This document shows, one piece after another, positions 7,382 to 16,669 of a stretch of DNA of 64,000 nucleotides. The DNA lies in contig NZ_CP099582.1 in assembly GCF_024022995.1 (NCBI RefSeq), positions 372,001 to 436,000 of the forward strand, written 5' to 3'. This DNA comes from Thermococcus aggregans. GTDB taxonomy: Archaea; Methanobacteriota_B; Thermococci; Thermococcales; Thermococcaceae. How positions within the stretch are numbered: the stretch's first letter is position 1; the number at the start of each line of letters is the position of its first letter. Below the pieces are notes generated by a model. The model was given only the letters and a program-made list of their open reading frames with translations. It made no database searches and had not been told where the DNA came from. The position numbers and the translations under genes are program-made.

Positions 7382-8539
7382 TCATGAGATTCCTTCCCAC
7401 AGTTTTATCAGATCTCTAGCAATGTTCTTGCTTCTCCATTTTTCTGCTGTTTTTTTAGCATTTTTTCCCATACTTCTGCGTTTTTTGTTATCTTCAAGCA
7501 ATATTCTGAGTTTTTCTGCTATGTCTTTTGGATCTCTTGGGTTTATTATAAATCCATTTTTCCCAGGAATTATTGCCTCAGGAACAATACCTACAGGGGA
7601 TGCAACAACGGGCGTTCCTGTTGCCATGCTTTCTATCGCAATAAGAGAAAAATTTTCTCTAAATGATGGGATAACTACAATAGAAGCTTTTGAATAATAT
7701 TGAAGTAGGACTTTCCTAGAGATTTTTCCTAGAAACATAACATTTTCCTGCAATTTAAGTTTACTAATAAGATGTGAGATTTCTTCATAATATTGCATAT
7801 CTTCAGGAACCCCGGTAAGAATAAGCCTAAAATTAGAAACGCCCATTGATTTTAGTATTCCAAGAGCTTTTATTAGGTTTGGATGATTTTTTCTAGGAAT
7901 TAATCTTGCGGGGAAAAATATCACTCCATTCTCCTCATTTTTATTAACTTCAAAAAAATCACTGGAAATTGGATTGTGAATTACACTAATGTGTTCCAAT
8001 GGAATTCCAAAAAACGTATTGATATCTTTCTTTTCTAACTGAGAAATTGCCACATATCTTATATTTTGACTTTTAGCTAATGCTCTGAGTCTATAATCAA
8101 GAATAATAAAGGAAAATTTTAGATACGTCGAGTTAATAAGTGGGACTATATCCCGAGCCATAGAGTGGAAATGGTGGATGAGTAGCTTTTTAGGATACAA
8201 CTTCGTGAACTGAAGAGAGAAAAGAGCATCATGACTATGGACAATATCAGCATTTATTATGTGATTCTTGAGATACTTGATAGCCATAAACGCATTCTCT
8301 ACATCCCCAAAGAAAGTTATCGGCGGAAGCAACTTATAAGATATTAATTCTAGCCTTGAACTTAGTTTTTCAGTTTTTGGTCTAGGTGAGTTCCCTTTAT
8401 CCGAGACAATTGTAATTGAAATATCTTTTCTCTCCAAGTCTCTTTCGATTTTTTTAAGCCCTTCCACGATGTTATATGCAACGTTTTCGACACCCCATGA
8501 GGGATTACTCGTATACGGCATTATGAGGATCACTCTCAA
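7382..8539 (-). CDS. Glycosyltransferase family 4
   Basis: A 385-residue GT-B retaining glycosyltransferase. The N-terminal half is the acceptor domain (GVENVAYNIVEGL). The C-terminal half is the nucleotide-sugar-binding domain, with ARLIPRKNHPNLIKAL and the E-x7-E motif in RENFSLIAIE followed by TGTPVVAS. It would add a sugar to a lipid-linked oligosaccharide at the cytoplasmic face. The start codon is TTG, with GGAGGG 7 nt upstream. It is the last glycosyltransferase of the minus-strand cluster before the transposase remnant. Sugar specificity cannot be read from sequence. Confidence 0.85.
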   Translation of the reverse strand: MRVILIMPYTSNPSWGVENVAYNIVEGLKKIERDLERKDISITIVSDKGNSPRPKTEKLSSRLELISYKLLPPITFFGDVENAFMAIKYLKNHIINADIVHSHDALFSLQFTKLYPKKLLIHHFHSMARDIVPLINSTYLKFSFIILDYRLRALAKSQNIRYVAISQLEKKDINTFFGIPLEHISVIHNPISSDFFEVNKNEENGVIFFPARLIPRKNHPNLIKALGILKSMGVSNFRLILTGVPEDMQYYEEISHLISKLKLQENVMFLGKISRKVLLQYYSKASIVVIPSFRENFSLIAIESMATGTPVVASPVGIVPEAIIPGKNGFIINPRDPKDIAEKLRILLEDNKKRRSMGKNAKKTAEKWRSKNIARDLIKLWEGIS

Positions 8540-8552
8540 AATGCTTCCCTCC

Positions 8553-9971
8553 TCATATTATTTTGATTAATTTTTTGAAATGTTTTTGATTTATCTTTTC
8601 CTGTTTTATGCCATAGTAGCTTAAATCTACGTATTTGGGTTTCTTCTTTGCGAATTCTGAAGTTTCTTCAAAAATCTCCCCTAAAACCTTTCCGTCTATG
8701 TCCCCTAGAATTGGCAGTCCAAATATATGAAGCACCGTTGGAACGATGTCATATACCCGAGGAAGTTTCTCAAACTCAATATGTTCTTTTACCTGCTCTC
8801 CATATACAGAGAATACTCCGTGTATCTCATGATCACCCTTGCATGTCTTCTCAGTTATCTTTCCCTTAAGTTCATGGGAGAACTCGACTCCTTTTTTGGG
8901 GATTACAATAAGATCAGGCATTCTCTTCAAGTATGGTCCCTTGTGAAGCAGTTTAAATTCAATGACATCAAAAATTTCATCGTATTTTTTCAGAGCGTTT
9001 TTGACTTTAGGAGTTTGACTCTTGTCTCTCACGTAAATTCCCCAGTTAGCAGGTTCCACCATGAATGCATCCGCCTTTTGTGCTATGTAACTGACAACAC
9101 TTGCAGATTTTCCGGCTTTGGTGAGAACCTTGTTCAATATTTCCTTTGGAACGTTGTTTTTGATAATATTCACAATCCGGGCCTTGGTTTTATTGTATCT
9201 TATGAACCCATTTTCTGCCAAGACCTCATTTACGTAAAAGACCTTGTTCTTAACTTCAAAGCCATGATCGCTAACTATAAACAGGAAATCCGCCATTGAT
9301 TTTGCCGTCTCGATGAATTCACGTATCAACTTGAAAGTTGGGGTGACTATGTGGGTGTTTTCACCTTCCAGTATCTCGGGAAATATATGGGAAAACCAAT
9401 CCGTCTCGCTGAAAACGATGAAATATAAGTTCCAGTCGTCTCTCTCAAGTAGATCATAGTAAAGGTTCATCCGAGTCTCAGTATATTCCTTGACTCTTCT
9501 GGGATACTCCTTCTTCCCGTATTTGGCCCATTCATGGGGAGGGTCAATAAGATACTCTCTGTATTTCTCCTCCAACTTTTGGGGAAAAATAGCCTGCTTT
9601 GGAGCGGCCCAGTCAGAGATAATAATAGTGTTTTCTCTCTTCCTAATCCCATTGAATGGATATGTCATAGGGAGGTTTATTAAAACACTCTTCAAATTTG
9701 CTATATCTAAAATCTCCGAGAGGCGGGGGTACTTAACATCCAGGGATGTAAATAAACTAACTTTATTGCGCTCTAGATCAACCTTCTGCCAACCTATAAT
9801 ACCGTGTTTAGCAGGATTTACCCCAGTAAGAATCGATGTCCATGAAGGGGGAGTGTATGGGGGTATGGTTGATATAAAGTCATGGAGTTCTGTATCTATT
9901 CCAACAAGCCTTGCAGTTGTTTTGTTCGCACCATCAAGACCAATGATGACAACCTTTTTTGGGGAAGGCAT
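8553..9971 (-). CDS. Type I phosphodiesterase / alkaline-phosphatase superfamily protein
   Basis: A 472-residue protein. VVIIGLDGA carries the first metal-binding Asp. TPPSWTSILTG carries the catalytic Thr/Ser. FIVSDHGFEV and KGDHEIHGVF carry further metal ligands. This is the nucleotide pyrophosphatase/phosphodiesterase branch of the AlkP superfamily. No signal peptide is seen, so it probably acts in the cytoplasm, perhaps on nucleotide sugars or phospho-linked glycan groups. ATG 9971 is chosen (GAGGTGG upstream); this removes the overlap with the next gene that the TTG at 9995 would create. Members are frequent in archaeal glycan clusters, but the substrate is unknown. Confidence 0.8.
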   Translation of the reverse strand: MPSPKKVVIIGLDGANKTTARLVGIDTELHDFISTIPPYTPPSWTSILTGVNPAKHGIIGWQKVDLERNKVSLFTSLDVKYPRLSEILDIANLKSVLINLPMTYPFNGIRKRENTIIISDWAAPKQAIFPQKLEEKYREYLIDPPHEWAKYGKKEYPRRVKEYTETRMNLYYDLLERDDWNLYFIVFSETDWFSHIFPEILEGENTHIVTPTFKLIREFIETAKSMADFLFIVSDHGFEVKNKVFYVNEVLAENGFIRYNKTKARIVNIIKNNVPKEILNKVLTKAGKSASVVSYIAQKADAFMVEPANWGIYVRDKSQTPKVKNALKKYDEIFDVIEFKLLHKGPYLKRMPDLIVIPKKGVEFSHELKGKITEKTCKGDHEIHGVFSVYGEQVKEHIEFEKLPRVYDIVPTVLHIFGLPILGDIDGKVLGEIFEETSEFAKKKPKYVDLSYYGIKQEKINQKHFKKLIKII

Positions 9972-9981
9972 GCCGACCACC

Positions 9982-11538
9982 TCAGTACAGGACAACTATG
10001 TTGTTGTCATTGTAAATCATTGAAAGATTGTTTCGTACAATATAAACCTTTAAAGGGAGCGGTTTAAACCTATTCCACGCCTGCAGGGATACCAGTCTTA
10101 GATGCTTTTTAAAGAGCAAAGTGTTTACAACCAGTAGTGACTTCTCGTTCTTGTACTTTCCTTTAACGAGCTTCTCGTAGATTCCGAGAGTTATTCCCCA
10201 CTTAAATATTCTAATCTCTGATATTTCATATAAGTGGTATTTTGAGAGGATTATCTGGAGATACCCTCCAGTGTTACCATCGGAGACTATGAGGATGTTA
10301 TGTGTATGGTGAGAAATCCACCCTATACTCGGGAAGTATATATAAAACGAAGTCTCACCCCTAGTATCTTCAAATGTGTCAGTATACATAATCTGGAGTG
10401 TTCCTGCTCCGAAAGATGCAACTAGCATCCCCACTAAGAATAGCGATGTCAATTTGGTGATGCTCTTCGGTGAGTACGAATCCACGAGTAGGTACACAAC
10501 AATAAGGGGATAGAGCAATGTTTGGAATACAACTGGAGGAAATATAAAAGTTGCTGAAAAGTATGCAGCCATGAATAGGATATTCCCAAGGAATATGATT
10601 GCTAATAAGGCAACGATGCTTTTATCAATGGAGGTTTTGTTTATCTTCTGGATGTTTTGATATAAAATCCAAAGAGATGCTAGTGTTAATATTATATAAG
10701 AAGAATACAATCCTAAACTGATCACTTCACCAGGAACAAAAAATTTAGAACTAAATATGTATTCCCTCGGTATAAAGTTGCCTTTAGAAAATAATCCTAT
10801 AAGTATATATTGGATTGATAGATTTTTAACAAGAATGACAAAGTTACGAAAGGCACCTCCATAGGTCAGCCCTCTAATGAAAATCCATGATATAACAGTT
10901 ATCAGGACATATGTGTAGATTCCCCAACTCCGCATCATATTTCTCTTGCTTGAAAAAGCCAGACTAATAATGATATAAGACACTACCAAAGAGAACCCTA
11001 TCATCCCCGCACTATGCCAGTATAGAGATAGAACAGAATAGGATAGGACACCAAGTATCGATGTTTTTAAATGACTTGGAGTTTTGATAAGCGACCATAA
11101 AATCATGGAGATTAGCATCAGGGGAACTCCTGGCCATGAAATTGTGATTGCAAATAAAATCGAAAGACCGACCACCATGCTTTTGTCCAATCTCTTGTCT
11201 TTAAATTGCAATAGTGTGAGTAGTATTAAGTATGCAAGCATTCTAAGAAGAACCGATAGCAAATATACTATTCTGCTTAATATTAGAGGATCTCCATCAG
11301 CCACTAGGATAAGTATTGCTTTATTTAGCGCGTATTGAGTGAGCACAGATCTAGCATAATATGGAAGTGTTGAATACTCAAAGTTCAATCCAAAATTCGG
11401 CAGAAACAAATTTGCAATATGGTGAGGACCATATGCATATCCAGGAGAATTTGGCAAAAAGATCACCATACTTATTATCAAGAGAAGGATTCCAAACAAA
11501 CATATGTTCACTCTTTGAATAGTAGGGATTTGATCCAT
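9982..11538 (-). CDS. Polytopic membrane protein, possible GT-C-type or polymerase-like
   Basis: A 518-residue protein with roughly 10-12 hydrophobic segments and an extracellular-looking C-terminal tail of about 110 residues. The first loop after the N-terminal membrane segment is long and polar, as in GT-C enzymes and O-antigen-polymerase-like proteins, but I see no diagnostic motif. AAGGTGA precedes ATG 11538. It sits between GT4 and the AlkP-like gene within the same operon, so a role in glycan assembly or polymerisation is an inference from context. Confidence 0.6.
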   Translation of the reverse strand: MDQIPTIQRVNICLFGILLLIISMVIFLPNSPGYAYGPHHIANLFLPNFGLNFEYSTLPYYARSVLTQYALNKAILILVADGDPLILSRIVYLLSVLLRMLAYLILLTLLQFKDKRLDKSMVVGLSILFAITISWPGVPLMLISMILWSLIKTPSHLKTSILGVLSYSVLSLYWHSAGMIGFSLVVSYIIISLAFSSKRNMMRSWGIYTYVLITVISWIFIRGLTYGGAFRNFVILVKNLSIQYILIGLFSKGNFIPREYIFSSKFFVPGEVISLGLYSSYIILTLASLWILYQNIQKINKTSIDKSIVALLAIIFLGNILFMAAYFSATFIFPPVVFQTLLYPLIVVYLLVDSYSPKSITKLTSLFLVGMLVASFGAGTLQIMYTDTFEDTRGETSFYIYFPSIGWISHHTHNILIVSDGNTGGYLQIILSKYHLYEISEIRIFKWGITLGIYEKLVKGKYKNEKSLLVVNTLLFKKHLRLVSLQAWNRFKPLPLKVYIVRNNLSMIYNDNNIVVLY

Positions 11539-11544
11539 AATATT

Positions 11545-12711
11545 TCACCTTGTCACTTCTGAGCAAACTCTTATAATCTGTCTCGCAATATTCTCCCAAG
11601 TAAACTGTTCCGCATACTTCCTTATCTTCTCCCTGTCCCACTCCTTTTCAAGGGCTATTAAAATTTTCTCCGCGAGGCACTCAGGGTCAGCTGGTGGGCA
11701 CAGCAAACCGTAATCCTCGGAGGTTATTATCTCGGGGACACCGCCAACTGCAGTCCCAACGAATGGCAGGCCAACTCCCAAAGCTTCGAACATCACCGTG
11801 GGGTTCCCCTCGCTCAAGCTCGGCAGGACGAACAAATCAGCGGCATTCATCCAGAGGGCAAGCTGGTCATCTGGGACGAAGCCGAGCAGTTTCACGTGCT
11901 CCTGAAGGCCGAGTTTATTTATCTGATTTTGTAGTGTGTTTCTTAGTGGGCCGCTTCCGCCAATGAAGCACACAACATCTCTGCGCTCTTTAGCAACAAG
12001 GGACATTGCATCGATAAGGTAGTGAAAGCCCTTCCGCTCTATCAGGTTTCCAAGGCCAAAAAGCACCTTGGTATCCTTAGGTATCCCCAAATGATTTCGC
12101 GCCATCCCCTTATCAACAAAGGGTAGCCTCCTCGGGTTAAAACCGTTGGGAACGTGGAAAACGTTCCTGTTGAACTCTCTGAGGAGTGGAATATCCACTT
12201 TATTAACCCGTATCAATGCATCTGCGTTCCTCCAAGCCCAGTAGATTTTTTCATTTCTGGACTTATATTCCTTAAGAAACCAGTCTCTATTCTCGTGAAT
12301 AGTGATTACGGACGGAACTCCATACTCTCTCGCCACCTTCACACCAGCATATCCACTAGGCCATGTGAAGTGGGCGTGAATTAAATCAAACTCAATCTTG
12401 TGCCTTTTAATATAACGGTCAAAGAGCTTGGCAAGCTTGTCACCAAGTTTAGTGTTCCTCCCGTCTGGCGTGAAGTAAACCGTAGAAACAACGTGAACTC
12501 TGACATTGGGAGGGAGTCCAGTCAAATCCACAAGGTTTTTCCTGGAGAACTTCTCAACGTGCCTGAAGTAAGAGAAGGGCATATACGGAGCGAGCTCGGA
12601 AAGGTAGTTGTGGTGGACTAACACATCTATCTTGTCCACATGTTTAGAAAGTGCCTCTGTAAAGTCCTTAATAAAAAATCTATAGAACGGGGCGATTGTT
12701 AGGATTCTCAT
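11545..12711 (-). CDS. Glycosyltransferase family 4
   Basis: A 388-residue GT-B glycosyltransferase. The N-terminal domain includes FDLIHAHFTWPSGYAGVKVA, which resembles other GT4 acceptor domains. The C-terminal domain has GNLIERKGFHYLIDAM, GGSGPLRNTLQ and the E-x7-E motif SEGNPTVMFEAL followed by GGVPEII. GGGGTGAG precedes ATG 12711, 6 nt after the galU-like gene. Its base composition is closer to galU and ugd than to the A+T-rich genes further along the cluster. Confidence 0.87.
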   Translation of the reverse strand: MRILTIAPFYRFFIKDFTEALSKHVDKIDVLVHHNYLSELAPYMPFSYFRHVEKFSRKNLVDLTGLPPNVRVHVVSTVYFTPDGRNTKLGDKLAKLFDRYIKRHKIEFDLIHAHFTWPSGYAGVKVAREYGVPSVITIHENRDWFLKEYKSRNEKIYWAWRNADALIRVNKVDIPLLREFNRNVFHVPNGFNPRRLPFVDKGMARNHLGIPKDTKVLFGLGNLIERKGFHYLIDAMSLVAKERRDVVCFIGGSGPLRNTLQNQINKLGLQEHVKLLGFVPDDQLALWMNAADLFVLPSLSEGNPTVMFEALGVGLPFVGTAVGGVPEIITSEDYGLLCPPADPECLAEKILIALEKEWDREKIRKYAEQFTWENIARQIIRVCSEVTR

Positions 12712-12717
12712 GGGATC

Positions 12718-13533
12718 TCACCCCGCCCCCAGTTCCCTGTTAGCCCTCAACCACCCTTCGGGAGTTCCGATGTCGTACCTCTTTCCAGAAATTTCCTTGG
12801 CTATTATTCCATAACCCTTCCTCAACAATAAACCCAGTGCATCCGTGAGCTGTACCTCTCCTCTCTCGTCGGGCTCGACTTCTCTTAATGCATCAAAGAT
12901 CTCCGGCTCAAGGATGTACCTTCCAATTATTGCAATGTTACTTGGAGCCTCTTCCCTCTTGGGTTTTTCCACAAGTGCACTTACCGTATAGACGCCTTCC
13001 TCAACTGGACTCCCTGAGATAATCCCATACTTCTCAACGTCTCCCCATGCAACCCTCTCGACTCCCAGCACCGTGCATTCAAACCGCGAATGGACTTCCA
13101 TCAGCTGTTTTATTGCGGGCTTTTCACTAATGATAATGTCGTCTCCAAGTAACACCGCAAATGGTTCCCCGTTCACGTGCTTCTCCGCGTACCTTATGGC
13201 ATCGCCGAGGCCGAGGGGCTTTTTTTGTCTAACATAATAAATGTCAACCATCTCGCCAATTTCCTCTACCTGCTTTAGCTCTTCAAGCTTTCCCTTCTCT
13301 TTAAGGTAAAATTCCAGCTCGAAGCTCCTGTCGAAGTAGTCCTCTATGGCTCTCTTTCCCTTTCCAGTTATTATGAGGATATCATCGATTCCAGATTTTA
13401 CGGCCTCCTCAACGACATAGTGAATAGCGGGCCTATCAACAATTGGAAGCATCTCCTTTGGCATTGACTTGGTTAGTGGCAACAACCTAGTTCCCAAACC
13501 CGCCGCTGGAATGACTGCTTTTTTGACCTTCAC
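12718..13533 (-). CDS. galU: UTP-glucose-1-phosphate uridylyltransferase
   Basis: A 271-residue nucleotidyltransferase with the signature AAGLGTRLLPLTKSMPKEML, LLGDDIII for metal and nucleotide binding, and VEKPKREEAPSN. It makes UDP-glucose from UTP and glucose-1-phosphate and supplies the dehydrogenase encoded just upstream. GTG 13533 is chosen. It overlaps the stop of ugd by 4 nt (GTGA) and has GGGGG 7 nt upstream, whereas GTG 13539 is too close to that site. Another NDP-hexose specificity is possible. Confidence 0.88.
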   Translation of the reverse strand: MKVKKAVIPAAGLGTRLLPLTKSMPKEMLPIVDRPAIHYVVEEAVKSGIDDILIITGKGKRAIEDYFDRSFELEFYLKEKGKLEELKQVEEIGEMVDIYYVRQKKPLGLGDAIRYAEKHVNGEPFAVLLGDDIIISEKPAIKQLMEVHSRFECTVLGVERVAWGDVEKYGIISGSPVEEGVYTVSALVEKPKREEAPSNIAIIGRYILEPEIFDALREVEPDERGEVQLTDALGLLLRKGYGIIAKEISGKRYDIGTPEGWLRANRELGAG

Positions 13534-14813
13534 CAGCACACCCCCTCGTAAACCCTAGCGGTTTCCTCAGCATTCCTCACACGCCTTCCATCAATCACGA
13601 TTTTACCAGAGTAATCAAGCTTCTCAAACTCGGGCCACTCGGTTACGATTAGAATGACATCCGTAGCCTTGAGAACATCAGCAGCAGACCTAGCGTACTC
13701 AATCTTCTCGCCAACATCAGGATAGAAGTGCTTAAAGTTTTTCATTGCCTTGGGATCGTAGGCAACAACCTTTGCCTTCTCTTCAAGCAGTTTTTTGACT
13801 ATGATGTACGCCCTCGTCTCCCTCACATCATCCGTATTCGGCTTGAAAGCCAAACCGAGAACGCCAATGGTTTTACCCCTCAGCTCGGGGACATGCTTCT
13901 TGAGGAGTTCAATGAGTTTTAGTGGTTGCCTCTCATTGACTTCAACAACGGCCTTGAGTATAATCGGCTCCTCTCCAACCTCCTCCGCCTTCCTGATGAG
14001 TGCTTTAACGTCCTTCGGGAAGCATGAGCCGCCCCAGCCTATTCCCGTCCTGAAGAAGTGCGGACTAATTCTGTGGTCTAAACCAACTCCCTCAAACACC
14101 TTCCACGAGTCAACACCAAGCTTTTTGCAGATGTTCCCAATCTCGTTGGCGAAACTGATTTTTGTCGCGAGAAAGGCATTGGAGGCGTACTTAATCATCT
14201 CGGCCGTCTTAATGTCCGTGAAGAGCTTGGGAGCGTCTATGGGCTTGTAGAGTTCTTCTAAAACCTTTTTTGTTTTCTCGTCCTGGATGCCGATGACGAT
14301 TCTATCCGGGTTGAGGAAGTCCTTTAAGGCCACACCCTCGCGGAGGAACTCTGGGTTCATTGCAAGCCCAAAATCCTGGAAGGCTTTCTTGCCCGAATGC
14401 TTCTCTAAAATCGGCCGCACTACTTCATCGGTTGTTCCTGGAAGAACAGTACTTTTCACAACAACAACGTGGTAGTCGTCTTTTTCTTTTAACGCCTTGC
14501 CAATTTCCTTTGCTGCCTCTTCAACGTAGGTAAGGTCGATTGAACCGTCTTCTCTCGAAGGTGTTCCAACGGCGATAAAAGTCACGTCCGAGTTGAGAAT
14601 TGCCTCGCGGTAGTCTTTTGTTGCCCTATACTTCCCCCTGAATTCTCTCATGAGTTCTTCGAGGCCCTCCTCGTAAATCGGGGGTTGAGCGTTGTTTATC
14701 ATTTTGATTTTTTTCTCGTCAACGTCCACAAAGATAACCTCATTCCCAAGCTTAACAAAACCCATCCCACTCACAAGACCAACGTAACCTGAACCAACGA
14801 TCGAGATGCGCAT
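13530..14813 (-). CDS. ugd: UDP-glucose/UDP-sugar 6-dehydrogenase
   Basis: A 427-residue protein of the UDP-glucose/GDP-mannose dehydrogenase family. It has an N-terminal Rossmann domain (SIVGSGYVGLVSGMGF), a central helical dimer domain, the catalytic cysteine in GWGGSCFPKDVKAL, and a C-terminal UDP-binding domain (VLGLAFKPNTDDVRET). It oxidises UDP-glucose to UDP-glucuronate with two NAD+. Paired with galU it gives a two-step route from glucose-1-phosphate to UDP-glucuronate. Uronic acids are common in archaeal N-glycans. The ATG follows the stop of the previous gene directly. Confidence 0.9.
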   Translation of the reverse strand: MRISIVGSGYVGLVSGMGFVKLGNEVIFVDVDEKKIKMINNAQPPIYEEGLEELMREFRGKYRATKDYREAILNSDVTFIAVGTPSREDGSIDLTYVEEAAKEIGKALKEKDDYHVVVVKSTVLPGTTDEVVRPILEKHSGKKAFQDFGLAMNPEFLREGVALKDFLNPDRIVIGIQDEKTKKVLEELYKPIDAPKLFTDIKTAEMIKYASNAFLATKISFANEIGNICKKLGVDSWKVFEGVGLDHRISPHFFRTGIGWGGSCFPKDVKALIRKAEEVGEEPIILKAVVEVNERQPLKLIELLKKHVPELRGKTIGVLGLAFKPNTDDVRETRAYIIVKKLLEEKAKVVAYDPKAMKNFKHFYPDVGEKIEYARSAADVLKATDVILIVTEWPEFEKLDYSGKIVIDGRRVRNAEETARVYEGVCW

Positions 14814-15302
14814 TTATATCCCCCCAACATTGTTAACGAGCTCAGCGATGATCCTAACAAGACGTGGGGGTGTTTTTCTTCTTGGACGGGCTTTTAGGTT
14901 TGAATCTAGTGCATCCAATATGGCCTCCCCAAGTTTCTGGATATCGTAAACTGGTATTACCAACCCTCTCTCCTCCAATGCCCTAACTATCTCCAGCTGG
15001 TGGTCGTCTATATGTTCTCCAAACTTTTTCAACCTCGGCACGACTATAGGTTTTTTCCCCAGCATAAGAATATCAAGTATCGTTCCGGCACCTGCGTGGG
15101 TTACTATTACTTTAGCATTTTTGAAATGTTCGAGCATTGTTTCATAGTCTGCGTATCTAAACCACCTCGCGTTTTTTGGGATGTAAGAGCTTGAACCAAT
15201 CTGCATTATAACTTCATACGGCAATTTGGGGGCGAGTGCATCCATAGCCCTTATTAGTCTCTCAAATCCTATGTTTGAGTTCCCCACAGTAACGAATATC
15301 AT
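14814..15302 (-). CDS. Alg13-like glycosyltransferase catalytic subunit
   Basis: A 162-residue protein equal to the C-terminal (donor-binding) half of GT28/MurG-type enzymes. MIFVTVGN opens the domain. THAGAGTILDIL and the following GKKPIVVPRL form the nucleotide-sugar-binding region, ending at DDHQLEIV. Alg13 proteins work only with a membrane-bound Alg14 subunit, here the overlapping upstream gene. ATG 15302 has GGGGGATA upstream and overlaps that gene's stop by 4 nt. The 19-residue extension to 15359 lies inside it and is rejected. Confidence 0.85.
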   Translation of the reverse strand: MIFVTVGNSNIGFERLIRAMDALAPKLPYEVIMQIGSSSYIPKNARWFRYADYETMLEHFKNAKVIVTHAGAGTILDILMLGKKPIVVPRLKKFGEHIDDHQLEIVRALEERGLVIPVYDIQKLGEAILDALDSNLKARPRRKTPPRLVRIIAELVNNVGGI

Positions 15303-15793
15303 AGTATCCCCCCGAAATATCGTGCTTTTTTGCCGTACTTTTCCAGAAGCTGGGGCCACTGAACTATGAAGACATCCGAGAAGTAGTACAGAATCCTGCC
15401 ACTGTCAGATTTTTTAGTAACCCTTGACCATGAGTGAATATAAATCGTGGGTATGCCAAACACGACCTTTGAGAGGATAAAAGCTGGAATTGAAACCCAC
15501 CCTGCGGTAGAAATTATAACATCCGGCCGTTCTTTTTTAAGGATCCTTAGAACTTTGATAAAAACGGTCGGGCTGAATGCATGAAGGTATCTCAGGTATT
15601 TGTTTTTGTATCCACTAGTCTCTAAGAGGTAAACTTCATCGAATAGGCTATAACTTTTCAGGTTTTTTGTCCTTTTGCTGTCCTCAGTTACTAAAACGAT
15701 ATTAATGTCTTCCCTCAGTTCTCTCAGGTGTTTCAATATGTATGTCATCTGTGTCAGATGTCCCCCACTTTCACAGGCGGCTAGGAGTTTCAT
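15299..15793 (-). CDS. Alg14-like membrane-anchoring glycosyltransferase subunit
   Basis: A 164-residue protein resembling the N-terminal acceptor half of GT28 enzymes (Alg14, PssD, EpsE-type). ACESGGHLTQM opens the fold. KKERPDVIISTAGWVSIPAF and a hydrophobic stretch before GIPTIYIHSWSRV fit the membrane-associated subunit. It overlaps the Alg13-like gene by 4 nt, as expected for an obligate pair. The two would add the second or a later sugar to a lipid carrier. Confidence 0.85.
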   Translation of the reverse strand: MKLLAACESGGHLTQMTYILKHLRELREDINIVLVTEDSKRTKNLKSYSLFDEVYLLETSGYKNKYLRYLHAFSPTVFIKVLRILKKERPDVIISTAGWVSIPAFILSKVVFGIPTIYIHSWSRVTKKSDSGRILYYFSDVFIVQWPQLLEKYGKKARYFGGIL

Positions 15794-15819
15794 TGATTAT
15801 CACCTGAGACTTATTGCTC

Positions 15820-15873
15820 TTAAGGGGTTCCCACTTGTCCTATGTACCCGAGACCGAGGACTGAGATCTTCAT
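15820..15873 (-). pseudogene. 5' stub of a second UDP-sugar dehydrogenase gene
   Basis: ATG 15873 reads MKISVLGLGYIGQVGTP-stop. The first 12 residues match the Rossmann start of UDP-N-acetylmannosamine or UDP-glucose dehydrogenases (normally MKISVLGLGYIGLPTA). After that the sequence changes and a stop follows at codon 18. It starts 2 nt after the methyltransferase stop, where a downstream operon gene would begin. It is therefore the surviving 5' end of a gene lost by deletion or replacement. It differs from the start of the intact ugd here (MRISIVGSGYVG). Confidence 0.7.
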
Positions 15874-15874
15874 C

Positions 15875-16603
15875 TTAGTTACCTCCAGCGCATTTTTCTA
15901 ATTTCTTAAAGATCAACACGAACCCCAATGGCATAACATCAAGAACTTTAAGGCGTTTTAAAAGATTATAAATTGCTCTAAGTTTATTTGGTATCAACTC
16001 TTCTGTATAAATTATTCTCTCAGTATATACTAAATTGCACCCTTGAGCCTCCGCTTCTTTTATGATATCCCCCGGAGAAACTTTAAACACATGTTCAAGC
16101 CAATGTTCATGCCCCATAGCTTTAACATATCGTCTTCTGAGCGGAGAAGGGAGAAGATATGGGTTGAACATTCCAGTATGCAAATCAACTGGAAACTTAA
16201 GATTTGGAATCTGGATAAACAGTAAACCCCCAGGCCTAAGAACCCTGCAACATTCTTTAATGGCCTTATCTCTTTCTTTCACATGTTCGATTACAGAAAT
16301 TGCTGTAACTAAGTCAAAGTAACCATTCTCAAATGGGAGAGCTCGGATATCACCAACAATGTATTTAACATTGTCATATTGTGTTTGATACCTTTGTATA
16401 TCCAGCACCCATATTTCATTAGCATTTAACTCTCTGCCAAAAATGTAAGCGTTTGTTCCATCGGCACCTCCAGCGTCAAGATACCTGTTTATCTTGAAAT
16501 CCTTGGGAATATTCTTTCTAAGAATATCCACAAGGTACATAGCACGGTTTATTTTTGCTTTTGCTACTGTTCTGTATATCGAATTTGGGTCAACAATCCT
16601 CAT
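15875..16603 (-). CDS. SAM-dependent methyltransferase
   Basis: A 242-residue class I methyltransferase of the Methyltransf_11 type. Motif I is DAGGADGTNAYIFG, the acidic loop is EIWVLDI, and the post-I region is DIRALPFENGYFDLVTAISVIEHV. LRPGGLLFIQIPN closes the fold. AGGAGGAAG precedes ATG 16603. Within the cluster it may methylate a sugar of the surface glycan. The coding sequence is more A+T-rich than that of the adjacent GT2 gene. Confidence 0.83.
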   Translation of the reverse strand: MRIVDPNSIYRTVAKAKINRAMYLVDILRKNIPKDFKINRYLDAGGADGTNAYIFGRELNANEIWVLDIQRYQTQYDNVKYIVGDIRALPFENGYFDLVTAISVIEHVKERDKAIKECCRVLRPGGLLFIQIPNLKFPVDLHTGMFNPYLLPSPLRRRYVKAMGHEHWLEHVFKVSPGDIIKEAEAQGCNLVYTERIIYTEELIPNKLRAIYNLLKRLKVLDVMPLGFVLIFKKLEKCAGGN

Positions 16604-16669
16604 TGCTCTTCCTCCTTACCATCCTCTTGATTTATTTCATCATTGGTTTCATAGTTCCCACCGTTATCT

